DNA of 64,000 nucleotides from Sipunculus nudus (GCA_026874595.1 CM049319.1:5424601-5488600); one strand, 5' to 3'. Positions 29,001-44,700 are shown, counted from the first letter of the stretch. Translations and numbers: made by a program. The notes: generated by a model from the letters alone, not told the origin.

Positions 29001-32000
29001 AGGAGAGAATTGGTAGGTCTTGGAACTCCTTTACTGAGAAAAATTAGGGGAAAAATGCTCCTAAAAAGACAAAAGTGAAAGATATTAATTAGTGTCCTTT
29101 TCAGGATATCCTAATGAAAAAGAGCCACTCTTTGACAAATAGGGATATGGTAGGCCTTCAGTAGTTAAATTATCAGGTTCTACTGGAATATTACCCTTTT
29201 TGCTTTTGAGTTTCTGAGAGGGTTTAAACTCACTACCTTCAACTCCTAAATCCAATCCTTATTATTTAAACAAGTTCCTATCACTCTGTAACAATTCATT
29301 TGCAAAATACTTAGTAATTAAAAAAAATATGAGAGTAAATAGAAAGGAAATTTCTTCTTGTGACAGTAATAACTGCTTATTGGTAAAGATGGTTACAAAT
29401 TGAAGGTTTCTGAACAAGAATACAAAGCTCTGATCTTATAAAAGCATAGTCAAGACAATAAATTTAATTCCTTGAGTATCCACATGTGCTGACCCTGGTT
29501 CATGCAGTCCTTGTTCATACATTGCACTACCCAAAGATAGTACCATAGTTTCACTCTGGCTCTTTGGTGGTGCTAGTGTTTAGGAAATATCTTAATGGGC
29601 TTCAGTATCTGTTGAGGACACGCTTTATGTATCACATCTTTTAATTTACAGTTGTATGTAAAAGTTACAGACATTAAAATTTGTTTCCTGCATTTCACAT
29701 TTTAATGAATTGGTATGACTGACTTAAACACTGTAGATTACAACAAAAAGTAAAACAAATTAATCAAAGCTTTATATTTTAATGCCATGCAACAAAAATT
29801 TCATAAAAATCTAGATTTTTGAAAAACTGTGACCTTTAATGAAAGATTTCTTCAAATAGCTGCACATGGTTGAAATAGTAAAAGTTACAATATTCTATAT
29901 ATGTTTCAAATCTGAAAAAGGAAAATTACTTTAACAAAAGTAAATATTAAAAGAAATAACCATTTAACATATATTAAATTATGCTCACTGCCACATGAAT
30001 TTGAGGGTAATGTGAGTTTAGTTGATGCACTAAAATACATAAAACACGTCCTCATGAAATACCAAGTCCTATAATTTTGCCTTATCACTAGATCTTTCCT
30101 CACCCATGGAGTTTCATACCTGCTAGCAGCCGAGCCTACAACCCCTGTCCGTAACCTTCGCTGGACCGCAGCCATTTCTTCAGTCTTGACCTTAAGTACC
30201 TTCTGTTGCTGCTCATTACGAAGTTCAAGCTCTTTTATTCGCTGCTGTTCTTTCTGCATCTCTCGCTGCATTTACAGAACATTGGAAAACTATGTTTACT
30301 GGGCCGAAAATCATTTTACATAACATGTACAAAAATGATACTTATAAACAAGTCATATGCATCAGCACATACATGTAAGTTTTATGGATAGATCCATGGG
30401 CTGTTGGTTGCATTGTCCATTGAATCAGGATGCAGGTATTCATAGGAAAAGAATAATTTTTCATCACAAAGTCTTCTGAATTTAAGGTTTTTTTTCTAGA
30501 AATCTCCAATTTGCCTTGGAGGCACTGACAAGGGACAAAGGACCATATCCAAAGCAAAAAGCTTTAAACAATACACTAGGTTGTATCCCAATATAAATTG
30601 AGTTACTTTTGGTGTTTCTCATAAAAGCAAACATTCACTAGAATGGTTTTGTTTAGCAGGTGCTAAAACAGTTATGTCTCCTCAATCCAGGGCCATCCCA
30701 GAATGTGAGGGGAAAAAATGCCTTATCTGAAAATTAAGGCATTTCACAAAAAATTTAAATCTGCAGATTTGTTCCTGAAGATTAATGTCAAATTCAGCAG
30801 TTCTCAAACTCGTCCAAGATATTGGTTGAAATAAGTTTTGTGTCATATTTGAGGACACAAAGAGCAATATGTCAAATGTTATGGGGTTCACAAAAATTTT
30901 ACATTTCATCAGATTTGAACTTTAAGATCAAGATCAAGGTCACCAGGGTTTTCAAACTTTTCATACCTCTAATTTTACTTTTCTGTCCACCTCATCTTTG
31001 AGTCTTTTTTGAAGCTGGTCTTGTTGGTGCCTCATTTTTTCCACAGCCATTTCTAATTCCTGGATCCTATAAGTAAAGTTTATAATGCATGTATAAATTG
31101 TGAAGACAACAGAAATCTAGCTATAGGCTCCTACATTAATCAGGCCAATTAGACACATCTTTAGCAGGTTATTAACTGAACTTGAACTGTTACTAAGCAC
31201 CTATAAATTCTTAGCAATTTAAGGGGTTTTTCATTTATTTTGTGCTATGTTGTTTTGATAAAATTAGTAATAGTAGGACAACAAAGAAAGATTTCCAGAG
31301 TTACTGGAGAAGTAGTATTGTTAATCTGGGAAACAAAGCTACCTAAATACCTAACAAGGGACCCATGGGTCACGGCGCTCAGCTGATCCTGATTGGACTA
31401 TAAATGTATCACCAGTGTGATACTATATTGAGTAGATAAAGCTTAGAATATCATGGTCATGTTGGGTTTTATAAAGGAATATAATGTAATATGTGAGTAA
31501 ATGATATATGAAATAACCTGACTGATGGATTAATATGGAGTAAAATATAGTGGTTTATTTTTTATTTATTTGGGAGGGGTTGAAAAAAGAAATTTATTTG
31601 AGCAAATATGAATGCAATGACAGTATGCTAAGCAGTGGTATAATGATGATAAGGCTATTTGTTGAAGGATCTATAGTGTATGGAAAACTGCAAGAGTTCA
31701 ATTTGACAGATAAAAGGTTATGATTAACTATACTGATGAGGGGATTTATGAATTTGTGACTGTATGACATAATATCTTGACAAGATCGGTCTTGACAAGG
31801 TGCATTATTTTGATGCCCCTCACGTCTACATATTACACAATATTGACATAATTTCTGGCATGTACATAGGTACCTATGGACAAATGGTCAACAGTATTGA
31901 ACCACCTGGAAGGTTAAAATCTTAAAAATATGATGAAATGTAGATAATGTTTGAGAGGAAGAGGTAATCTGGGCCATGGTTGGTTTATATGATTGAAGAA

Positions 32001-32726
32001 AATGTTGCAAATAATATTTGAGACCTGACCATGCCTTTCCATTGGTTACCTTTTTGATAAGCTGTTGACAGTTAAACAGTTTACACATTTATCTGATGAG
32101 ATCCAATTTATTTGGTAAACCTTTTTTATCAATTTTATGATATGTATACAGTTGCCATAACGTCCTCATTCCACAGGTGCAATGACTTGATGGGGGGGGG
32201 GGGGGGGAGGGGTGCTGTGTTATGATCAGAGTTACAAAGCCTCTGTCTCTCTGTAGATATTTTCTTTAATTATTAAATTTTATGCTATAGCCATAGAACT
32301 ATTGTTCACAGTGCCAAGGAGCAAAGCCTTAGTGGGATGAAGAAGGGGATGGTGAGAGTTACAACACCCTTGCATATACATACAGGATATGAAATTTAAT
32401 TCAACATTGCTTATAAAAAAAAAGTTTATTCATGAACATTAAATATTTAAAACAGAAAGAAAGATGGAGAAACAAAGCAAATAATTTTTTTCCCCATTCT
32501 ACTGAGCCAAGAAAAAATTAACAATATTTGCATTTATTCCTTTTTTTTATTACATAATTTTAATCCAAGTTTCCGAATGTTACTATAAATTTACAGTATA
32601 ACATACATGTGATTGTGAATATTTCAGTTGATTCACATTTCTAAATTGCATCAACATTTATAGCTAATGTATCTAGTTTATAGTACCTGTCAACAGAATG
32701 GGATGGAGGGAGCAAGGGAGGCAATT

Positions 32727-32767
<41 letters not shown>

Positions 32768-35700
32768 GAGAGAAAGAGAGAAAGATAGATGGAGAAAGAA
32801 AGAGAAAAAGCAGAGGAGAGAAAGAGAGAGAAAGAGACCTAGACTGCCAGAGAGAGAGAGAAAGAGAGGCTCTCTGGTAATTACTGCCTGACCCAGCCTG
32901 ACCCAGACACTCACAGTGGCAGTAGGTCAGACCTGAAGGTGTTATGTAACTGCCCAGTACACTGCATTTATACTGATCTGATGCAAACAATGAAGACATA
33001 GTACCTGGAAACTTGAATAAAATCTACAGTTTTTGATCAATTGGTTTCAAATTTCAGATTTTAACAGATGAAATGTTAATGTGTACATGCTGTGAAAATT
33101 ATATCCACAGCACTAACAGGAAAAATTTGAATATTTATATTTTTTTTAATGGTATCAGGAAAAAAAAAAGTATTCTCAGCTATAAAACTAATACATGTGT
33201 TAAAATTAATCCAAGGATCAAAACACCCAATATATCATACCAGGAGCAAACTGAAGTTGGGAATGTTTAATCTTATGAACTGAAATAAAGGACCAGCAAT
33301 ATAAATTTTGATTATTTAGCCAGTCTCATGTAACAACTGATACAACCATGAGTTATAAGTCAAACAAATTAAAATCTTTAATGAACACTTGTCTGAGTAA
33401 TATTTTAAATTTTTGACATATTTATTTATTATTTTAATTTTGTAATAAATATAAACCAACAAGTTAAAGACCTGGAAAAGACCTGGAAATTTAGATTAAT
33501 TTAATATAATCAACTGCATCCTTGTCTATCATTATCTTGCTTCATATAATCCCTAATAGTAAACAACAATTTATTTTAATTATTTATTTTTCATTTTTAT
33601 GGTTGAAATGAAAAATACCAAATGGTGACTGCATAGTGTTATTTGAAATACAATTTTGGCCATCCATGGAAGATCCATAAATGATCAGTAATTGCAAGGT
33701 AATCCCCTGTAACTCATTAACTATAAATTCCTTTTCCATTTATTTTTTTAAGTTCTTATCATAAACCAAATATTAAAAAAAAGTTTATTGTATGTTTATG
33801 GCCTAAACAAATACTAGTGGAGGGGGTTGGACAGTTAGATCCAGTTGAAGCCACCTAAGAGCTGGCTGGCTGCAGAGTGCCTCGCTTCAAGCATGCATAA
33901 TTGGCCTGAAAGGTCAATGTGGGGACATAAAAGAGGGGCTTCAGTACAGCCACGGTGTGATATGGTCTCATAAAAACTTTCATAAAAGCTAGTTTTTGAC
34001 CAATTCCTTTTATAACTTCAGAATTTAGAAGCTTAAATCCTTACCAGTGCAAGATATGAAAATTAAATCAACAGTGCTTACAGGGAAAAAACATGCCATG
34101 GCCAAAGTCGGGCAAAATTTAAGGTACTGATTTTATATTTATGCTAATAACTTATAAAATTTGAAAATTCAGAACTAATTTTGGGAATACAATTGAATCT
34201 TGATTAAATAATGTTATATCCCTGGCAAAAAATGTCTACCTTCAGCAATTTTCATGTTAAGAGAGTAAATATATTTCTTGATTTTTTACAAAGTGCATTA
34301 TGGTTGGGCCTAGAACTTAAAACAATTACACGATACTGACATCATTTCTGGCATATGCATAGCGAATGTATAGAAAAATATGTATATTATATATTATCAA
34401 AGTCAGATCAGTGGTTTTGATATTAGGCAATCTTAAAGTGTAACAATGGGGTTTTAATGGAAAAATGAAGTTTTTTCTTAATATCTCGAAGGAATGCAGT
34501 CCTAGTGACCAAACTTTTAGTATGGTAGAGGATTTTGGGGACATCTAACTGTATGCAAAATTTAAGGAACTTAGAGCTGAAGCTGGGGAGCTGAGCTCTA
34601 GTAAACTGCATAACACTAGCTTGGTGTAAACAATATATGACATGGTGCTTTAAAACTTGAATAAAATCTACAGTTTCTGATCAACTGGTTTCAAATTTTT
34701 TGTTTTAACAGTTGAAATGGTAACAAAAACATGCTTTGAAAATTAAATCCACAGCAGTTACAGGAAAAAAACGTGCCATGGTCAAACTTGGACAAAATTT
34801 AAGGTACCAATTTTATATTTTTGCCAATATTTAAAAAAATTTAACAGATTTTGATCTAATTTTTGGTATACAGTTCAATTTTGATTATTTAAAGTAGTAT
34901 TACTGAAAAAAAAATTCCTACCTTTAACACTTTTGGTCTTAAGTGACAAAATATCTTTCCTCATTTTTTTACAAAGTCCATTATATTTGGGCCCATAACT
35001 TTTTTAAATTAAATAATACTGACTCAATTTCTGGCATGTACATAGGAACCATATAGAGGAATATTTATGGTAAAAATGAAGAAAACCAGATGAGTGGTTT
35101 TGATATTAGGCAGTCCTGAAGTGTGAAAATAGATTTCTAATAAAAAATTGAGGTTTTTCCTTAATATCTTTTTGGCATGGTAGGAGATTTTGGGGACATC
35201 TAACTGTATGCTGAATTTCAGATTCGTAGGTCGAACGGTGTCGAAACCTGCCAGTCTTACGGACGGACATCCAGACAGACAGACGGACGGACAGACGACG
35301 GACAATGGACCACGACTATAGCTCAGATGACTTATAGTCAGCTGAGCTAAAAACTTATCTTCAAATGAGAGAAATATAATTTCATCTTAATGACCATTGT
35401 ATATTGGAACCTGTCTGAAATACCACCTGTTGATTAAGACCACCTGTCTACTTAGACTGTCCTTCAGTGAAAGGAAAGCATTAGATTGGTTATAACTGAC
35501 CTGTTTAAAAAGCCCACCAGTGAATTAAAGACTACTTTTAGCCAGTCCCACAGATGGTCTTATAACACAGATTTCACTGTATTTAGTAACAGACAATGGC
35601 TGCAGTATCTCGTAACATTACCTCTTATCGTTTTGTGAGGTGATGTTGGCCATCTTCATCGTCTCTCGCTGCTTGGCTTGTAGGGCCTGCATCTTGTTCT

Positions 35701-38700
35701 TGGCAGCTTCCAGCTTCCTCTGGAACTCACTAAATACAGAATATATTTATATATATATATATAAGAATTAGAAATTTGGGTGATTTATAAATTTTCAATG
35801 CAATGTCATTTTGCATCAGTTTGTGAGTTCTTGGCCCTTTGCCGGAACTGGTGTGATCAGACCCCAATGAGACTGAGCTTTCACTGTTGTAAATCTTGAA
35901 GCCGGATGCACAATGCGATACCACGCTCTTATTGGTCTGATTACAATTCTTTGCCCTGTTTCAGTCCTGGTGGTGATGCACGAAGAATCTTGCTATGCAA
36001 AGCAGCGGTTAAAACAAAGGAGATCTGGAACAACTGCAGTGTATAACCACTGCGTAAGGAGTGTACATTTGGTTAATTGGAAAAATATTTTATCCGAATT
36101 TCTTTATTCTACATTTCTATTAATAGAGGTAAAATTCAATTCCTTATTTTCAATTTCTGAAAAACAAAGAAATTATTTTTAGAAATCTGAGGGTCTACTG
36201 TATTATCAAGTATTATACATAAGGTCCTACCTCTGGAGCTTCTGTTTCTCTACTGTTTCATGCTGTTTGTCTGCTGCTAATTCTGTCATGGCTCGCTGTA
36301 AACCCTGCAGCTCCAGCTTCGTCTTCTCCTTCTCCTGTAAACATCATCACATGAATGTATAAACCATGTACCAAATTTATGGTAAATGCTTTAATATTTA
36401 CATATCCACAAAGAGACCCTTTAATGGGCAGCAATGTGACCAACAGACTTTTAAATGATTAACACAAACCTATTGTTTAACATTGACCTATTGTACATTA
36501 AACTAAGTTTAAATTTAATACAAAGATCTGAATTGAGGGTGTAGGACATAGCCTAGTGGTTAAGGGGTTGGACCAGTCGGTGCCTTAATGGCATCATGTT
36601 GAAATCTCCTCATAGAACCTCAGCCATTCGCTCTTATGTCTTATAGACAGGTTATAACTTTTGGACAGGTAATGACTTCTGGATTATTTCTGACCATTTT
36701 TATTTTACTCTAAAATTTATTATTTAAAATTTATTATGATTTAAACAATTTCCAAGAGAGAAACTCTCCTTGATCTAGGTACTGGTACCCACCTTTTCCA
36801 GTTCTAAGATCTTGTGTTCATACTGTACATTCATCTGCTGTGCCTCTCGCCCCGTCTTCACCAGCTCCTTGATCAGCTGCTCTTTCATTCTGTAGGAGAG
36901 CGATAAATAACAACTAATTGTCACATTTATCTTTTCTGATAGAAAATGGATATTAAACAGGGTGTCATTTTAACTCCACAGTGTTAATTATGTGGGTCAC
37001 TCCTGAAAGTAACATGCTTGTGTGAATCAGTTGACCACACAGGACATGTGGTCAACGAATCACAGTCTTAATATTATACCTCAGCTACTGATGAACCCTC
37101 ATCAGTTATGAAAACTTACTGATAATAATTAATTCTTAGAGACATGGTACCATGATACAGGATAATGTGATAATGATGAAAGACCTCTCGGAGTTTCATT
37201 GTAATCTACAAGTCTTTAGCTGATACTGTGGACGCCTTTTTATTCACAATGGTTTTAATTTTGCAATATTTGCGAATGTGAAATAATCGCAAATATGAAG
37301 CCCTCGGGAATAAGATGCCAAATCAACTCAGATGAACATGAGGGGATTTTGCATCTGCACCAACAGATTAGTTATCATACCTCTGGAAACCTAATCAGCA
37401 AACTTATCTATGCATGGTATCAACACTGGCCCATACATACAAGCATTTACTATTGTAAAACACGCTGTAATCACAGGGGATATATCAACTGTAACAAAAG
37501 TCAGAAGTTAATGACTGAACAAGAAATATCTTTAGTATTGTAAAATTCATTTTAAATTTGAAATCAATGCAATTACTGGGGGACTTAGCTTTTATAGGTT
37601 CTGGTGCTATCACGAGAATGAAAACCTTGCGAATCAGTCAAAATGAAGAAATTGGGAAATTTCAGCCTCGCCAATATAGAGCCAACCGCAGTATGCCTTA
37701 GGCCAATACAAAGGCAATACAGAATAGGCTGGTTAATAAAATATATCAGTATAAGGGCTTCTGCATCCTTACTTGATGTTGATGGCCAGGTCCCTCATCT
37801 TCTGTGTGGACTGCTGGACTTGAATCTGGGTCTGCTTCAGCCTCTTCTTCTGTATCTCTGTGCTGCAGCGAAGTCTGGCTGAGTCCATCCCTCCTGTATG
37901 TCTGTCTCCAGGCAAGTATCCAGGGACTTCATCCACTAGTAATATGTATAATGTAACAATTACTGTATTCAAACAGACATGTAAGTATTTATATCATATA
38001 CATGGCTATATGCTCTGTGCATGGTGATCTGTTGATGTGACAGATACTGTAATTACACTTTCTTAGTCTAACTGCAACTGCTTTCAACAAACATTAGAAG
38101 TGACAGTTTAAAGAAATAATAGTCAATGAGGATACACAAGATTTACACTTTCCCCTGGAAAGAAAATAGGTGCCTGAGGAAAGTTTGACACCCTGATTTG
38201 ATAATGTGCTTCTATATGACCACCAATTTAAACTCAAGTACCGTATTTATTCTAATTTGGCGACCACTTAAAAATAATTAATTTTCTCAGAGGTCGAGAC
38301 AATAGAGGATATTTGAAAATTATCTTCCTGCAGAATTTGCGGTGGTCGAGATTTTAGAGGCACGCGGTTTAATAACCTTCCCTAGAGCCGCAGAGCCGCT
38401 CTGACACTCATATGAATTGAGTGATAATTTGGTCGTTTATAAGTTTGTTTTGTTAGCTAAACAGTATTTCCTACAAACGGGCTTCCAACCGTCACATGAA
38501 TTACACAGTGTCCGCAAATGATTAATAAAACTGAGCTCAATCACTTTACAAAATGATCACTACTTCGCGTATAGGTACGATGACATAGACGGCAACTCAT
38601 GCAACTACCAGTTGTTTCAAGTTAACCCACCAGGCGGCGATATAAAGGGACAAGCAGCTGCACCAAGTTGGAAGAAGACTTTATAAATAATAACTGCCAA

Positions 38701-41700
38701 TTATCAGATAAATTTTATTTGCATAATAGGTAATAAATACAGGAAAGTAAAGGCACGTTAAAATATGTACGACCGGAAATGGTCCTAGCTGGCGTGCCCT
38801 CGATCGGGCCCAGTTTTGTATACGCGGTCACCCATCCAAAAACTAACCGGGGTCGTTTAAACTTAACTAAATTGACTGGTCCAACTGTGTCACAGTTGTT
38901 CCACCACGCATGCTTCTCTGTCCTTGGTAAATATTATTGCTAATTATCCCACGTGAATCGCACACGAGACACGTGCATACCAGGAATGGTACACGAGTTT
39001 ACTTCGTCACGGACACCAATTTGGAACTTGAACGCTTTATCATGTTTATATATTACGAAAAACGCATCTTTGTATCTTCAAAAATTTTATTGCAAACAAG
39101 TTTGATGTGGATGCTCAGTGTAATGAGAATCTAGTCAGATACAAACTGCGGTGCCCGTGAGAGATGGAGGCATTACACCTTAACATTGTCGACAGAAAAC
39201 ATTGTCGGCAGTCGCGAAATTAGAGTCATTTTAGAAATTATGCTTTCAAAATATTTTTTGGGGTCGAGAAATAAGAGGGATCGCCAAATTGGAATAAATA
39301 CGGTAGTAATCAGTTAGTCTTGATCCTGGGTTCAACATAAGCATGTTGAAATTGGAAATAATTTAACAATGTTTTGAAAGAATGTATCACATCAACTTAC
39401 ACACAAGCATATAATGGTGAATTTGAAAGGTTTTACTTTCATGAACTTACAAATCCAGATTATGGCCATAGGAACTGTTACACATGAAACAAGCATATTG
39501 GGCTTGGTTATATTTCACTGATTGTTACAGAAAACTATACATTAAGATTTAAACCAAATGGTATCCTAAGTAAGCAAGCCTGACACAAAAAGACTTTACA
39601 GTAAAATCTAATCTAGGTCTAAATAAGTTTTGCCTTGGAGATCAGCACAGATGGTACAAGCAGGTTGGATATGGTTATAAATCTACTGTATTCTGAAGGA
39701 AAATTTAGACTTGAAAAGAGTATTTGACATATGTAAGTTGAAATAAGCAAAGTTAAACTTCAAAGGACTGACCAGTCCTGTGTATGCAATGGCTTAACTG
39801 GTACCCAGCCACAAACATGAACTTGGTTCTGTATTATTCAATACTGAAAAAGCCTGGAGATTCAATACTTCAAAACATGCGTGTTGAACACAAAAGACTT
39901 AAACCAAACAAAAATTTTTCTGTACAAATTCTGATTATGTTATGCCTCAAGACTGATCCACACCTTTTATGACAGGTTTAACTGGTTCACTGCCCTTGTT
40001 GATCACTCTCGTTTTCATTAACCCTTTGCTGTCCACCTCATCAGATGGCCGTCTCTCACTGCTGGGGACAACAGAAGGTCGGTTTCTTGGCTTGTTGATC
40101 TTGTATGTGCCTCTCTGTGCAGAGTTCCTCTTAAAAGTCCTGAAACAACCAAACTGTGCTGCCATGAAAATGAATGCAGCTACATGTTCCAGCTACAAAA
40201 ATTTTATGTTTCAACCTATAATATAAATGTCAAGGATGTTTAAGGTGTTTAAGACCCTTGGGGTGCTGATGTTTTGGCTGGACCAAGATTATATTGGATT
40301 CTGCCACATTTCTTTGATTACAGTCAAACCTCACATAATGACCACCTCTGTTTTAGCAACCACCTCAAAATAATGGCGACTTATTCATGGTCCCAATTCC
40401 TTTTAGCTCTATAGAGGACAACCTCAAAAATGAGACCACTTTATCAAGGTCTAATTGGTGGTCATAGTTTTGAGGTTTTACTCTATTTGAAGACTTCATG
40501 TCCAGAACAATACAGTATGTAAAGTATTTAAACAATATGCAATCTAAATGTTCATCTGTAATAAGCAAAATCTTGAGAGTAACGGTTCAGTTGTGACAAC
40601 CATAGGTGACATTTTCTGAATCCTGAAAAGATACATGCCTCATATATAGGATTTACATTGTACACAAATTTTAAAAGCTGGCTTAGGGATGGATATAATA
40701 GAATCAATGAGCCCATCATGGAGTCAAAAAGCTAACATTGTGTGTGAGCTCATCATGCGGAGTATTTCAGTATTTGCAGCCCCGTGCAACACTGTGACAT
40801 TAATATATGCACTTTACTTACCTGTGTGAAGATCATCTATATTATTTGATACTGTAAGAGGCTTATATATACGCTTTTATATATGTGCTTGGATGTCTTG
40901 CATAGATCAGCACTTTTACACATCATGTGCATTTTGACTTACCTCTGTGAGGGCTGTGGGTCCTCGTCATCTGCAGCCTCCCCATCACTGAAATGCTGCT
41001 GCATGACTGTATCATTATCATCCAGCTGATCCATCAGCAGCTGACTGCGAGCTCGGAAGTTCTGCATTACACGATCCACTGAGAACAAAGCTGGACTGGT
41101 ATGGATATTCCTGGGAGTGGGCTCATGCTGAAATCAAAATCAAAGGTAATTTACAAAACTGATGACAAAACATTAAGGGAGTGTACATTCCACTTGAGGC
41201 ACATTTTATTCATATTCAATGCCTTAAGGCTGATTAATTTTAACAGTATCAAGCTAACTCAACAGATGTCATCACCAGTGGCAGTTCCTTCTTAATTACT
41301 GGCTTACAGATGTACAAACTGCTTAACCAAAAATCTGTCTTCATAAAGATCTGGCTCAGTTTAGATATGTGATGCAAGTTTCCTTTCCTCAAACATTCAT
41401 CTCAATACACATTTTAACTGTAGTCACATCTTGGGTTTTTACATATTTTACACATACAAAGGCAAGAGGAAAGGCAGAAGTTGGTGAAAATTTAATCTTT
41501 AATCAGGTATGTTCATGGATTTCATTTTAACCATGATCAAAATCATATTACTGACAGGCTATATTTAGAGCCTGTATTTGGGGAAAACTATACTTCAGTT
41601 AAATATAACTTCCCATTTACAGTAAACACACTTAGCATTAAGCTTTAAAAAAAAACCCAGAAAACTTGAAACTTGCCAGTTCCTGTGAGTTCTGCTTTCC

Positions 41701-44700
41701 CAGCATGTGAGCTGGCACAGACTTGGCTCGTCGTTGTGACGGGAGTGCCCCCTGAGACTGATGAGGGTCTACCTCGAGGGCCTGACTCATGTTGAGCGTC
41801 TCATGAGATTCCTGTAAACAGGATCACGTAAAACATAGTTGATACACATATATAAAGACCAGCAACTGAAGCTTATGCTGCATTCGCTACCTATTGGATT
41901 TTTGGTAATCACCAGACGTCAAGTTGTGCAAATGACTTGCAACCTCTCGGTACCCAACAAAATGCCTACTTACAGGATGTCTAGGTTGTCATAGTAGCCA
42001 AACAAAAACTGATATAAAACAAGTGACCCATGGGTCATGACGCTCAGCTGCCAAGCATGACCTGTGACATCATGGACTGAGTCCAGTCAAATTTTGAAGA
42101 ACCAATTTGCCAATTTGTTGAAAATTTTCTATGACAACAGAAATATATATCACCTATGTCTGGTTAAAACACAGTGAATTGATGGTCTGAGGAAAATGCA
42201 TGATTGTTAAGCTATCAGGAACTATTCCAACAGCTTGCTTGAAACCTGTCAGTCTCAAAGGAACACCACAAAGGGCAAATATAAGATCAATATATATAGC
42301 AAAAATCAAGGAAATACATGCAAGAATTATTGAGAAACAGGTGCTTCTGTATGAATTTTTATTCAATACAAGCCAACTGTACTGCACTTTTTTAAATGAT
42401 GGTAATATTTATTCAGAAATATTTGACCCAATCCTTTACAAGATTACATAAATATACATCCAACTGCATTCACTTTAACTGTTCTTGAGATAATATGATC
42501 AAAAGGAATTAAAAGATGGTTGCCTGGTGGCCATATTGGATTTCTGACAAGTCTGAAATCAGACAACAAACATTCTCTAAATCAGACCAAACATTAAAGA
42601 AAAATTACTGAAACTGCACTGAAGAAAGAAATTCTAAGGTGGCTAACTGGCAGACATGGATTTCTGACAAGAATGACATTTGATATCCCACATTCTCCAA
42701 TAAGAGACCAAACTTGGGGCAAATTATCCAGTAATGAATGCCCAAAATAATTCAAAAGGCATGTCCAGGCCCTCATATCAGATTTATAGATATGCAATTG
42801 TAAAAAGTGTAAGTCCAATATTTTTTATTATCACTCTGCTTTTCAATGGGGTCAACAGGGTAGGTAAACTGCCAAACCTGAAAGAAAATAAATGCAGAAA
42901 GCATGACTAAGAGTCCTGAAATAAAACAAAAAGCCATCCTAAATCAAGGTACACATCCACATATACTGAGAACAAACACTTGCTTTTATATGTGGTGATA
43001 TATATTAAAATATTCAGATATCTAGGAAACTAAGTTTATTGCTAGGATTCCATAAAATAAACTGCAAAATGTTCCAATCATCTTATAAATCAGTAGCTAA
43101 ACCTTAATACTATACTCTCATAGTCTTAATGCCTGGCTGAAGCATTCTGACAACAGTGTTTTTGTTATGAAGTAACGAGGTACTTATCACGGAGCCTTAT
43201 CACTTAATAGGCTGATACAAAAGGGAGTCATATGTCACCAGTGTCACTCACAATTACAGCCACACTGAGAGATGTACCAGCTGGAGTGGGATGGTTATAT
43301 ATACAAGAAAAATAGAGATGGTCTATAAAATAAGTAATTGTGAACATCCCTGACCTATGACCTTGGCCTTTTGCCCATATATCAACTGGATTCTTTCTAA
43401 ATGATGGGTAACTACTAACCACTTAAATCTGGTGTAATTACTTGGCAACCAATGGGTGAATAACTTTGACCTGCAACCTTTAACCTGCTGACCAGCTGAC
43501 CCCAAAATCAATAAGTTATTTATTCAAGCAAAAAGACCCATAAATATGAAGTTTGAGTCAAACTGAGTGATGCATAGATGTGGCAAATGTGAAAGACTGA
43601 AGGTTTGGGTTGAACAGTTACACTTGAAATATGCTCACAAGCATTTAGAACAATTAAATATTGTGACCTTGACCTTTGATTTTTTTACCTCAACATCAAT
43701 AGGCTTCTTCCCTTATTGGTAGGTAAGCCATATATGACAGATGTAAGGTACAGATTGAAAAGTTTGCCTGAAAATGACTCCACGCAAGAAGTGGGTGCTG
43801 TGAACTTGACCTTTGACCTTTTCCCCGGTTGGCAGAGAAGCGATATCAGTGCTGGAAGGTTTGGAATGAAAAGTCTAGCTTGAAATGTGTCCACAACCTT
43901 TTCAAAGAAGTGGATCCTGTGCCCTGACCTTTGACCTTGTGACCTCAAAATCTATAGGATTCTTCTCCAACTTAGTAGGTGAGCTATATGTGAAAAATCA
44001 AAGAATTGGGATTAAAGGGTTGGCTTAAAATGCATCCACAGGCTTTTCAAAGAAGAGGCTCCTGTGACCTTGACCTTTGACCTTTTGACCTGAAAAAAAT
44101 TATGGTTCTTCCTTTGTTGGTAGGTGAGCTGTATGTGAAAGATGGAAGGTTTGGGATGAAAATTTTGTCTCAAAGAGTTATTTCTGGGGGGTGCAAACAC
44201 ACCCCATAACTTCGAGAATATAGGTCGCAGTGACCTAATTTCAGGTTTGCAAGGAGATCTTTTTATAACCTCTAAGACTGCATAGGGTTCATGGCCCTAG
44301 CCCCTACGGTTACGATTTGTGCCCTGCTAACGGCCGGCCGGCCGGACGGACAGACGGAAGGACGACGGACAAAGACCCATCGCAATAGCCCAGCATGACT
44401 GAAAGTCAGCTGAGCTAAAAATACATTTCATGTAATATTTGTCCAATTTTATTTGTCATAAAAACTTTTATGTACACCATTAAAATATTGGTTTCATTAT
44501 ATGGTCCCGGTATCTTGCAAAGCCGTGGTTAAGGGTTGAAGTAGGACCAGTTTGCCAGTGTCGAACCCCATTTTCCACTTGTTAACTCGTATTTACCATA
44601 TTACTCAGAGGTAGTGAACGCAGCATAAAGAATCATGTCTGGGGGGCCAACATATTTCACCACTTAATTTTGCATGGATAATGCAATGACCTTATTAAAG

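Noticed and set aside
18245-30265. Joining exon 25 directly to exon 27 with the acceptor CTCAG|AGGATCC
   Set aside because: That join puts a TGA in frame; the GTATAG|CTCAGAG acceptor with the 42-nt exon (or skipping it) keeps the frame.
32667-32999. Long Arg/Glu-rich (plus) and Ser/Leu-rich (minus) reading frames
   Set aside because: Produced by the (GA)n microsatellite; no start context, splice structure or domain.
36535-36640. Functional tRNA gene
   Set aside because: Only an A box and a decayed B box; acceptor, anticodon and T stems do not pair.
24176-44421. Canonical Helitron (5' TC, 3' CTRR with hairpin 10-12 nt upstream)
   Set aside because: The 3' hairpin in family B overlaps the CTAA end and no 5' TC is fixed; the plan fits Helentron-type elements better.
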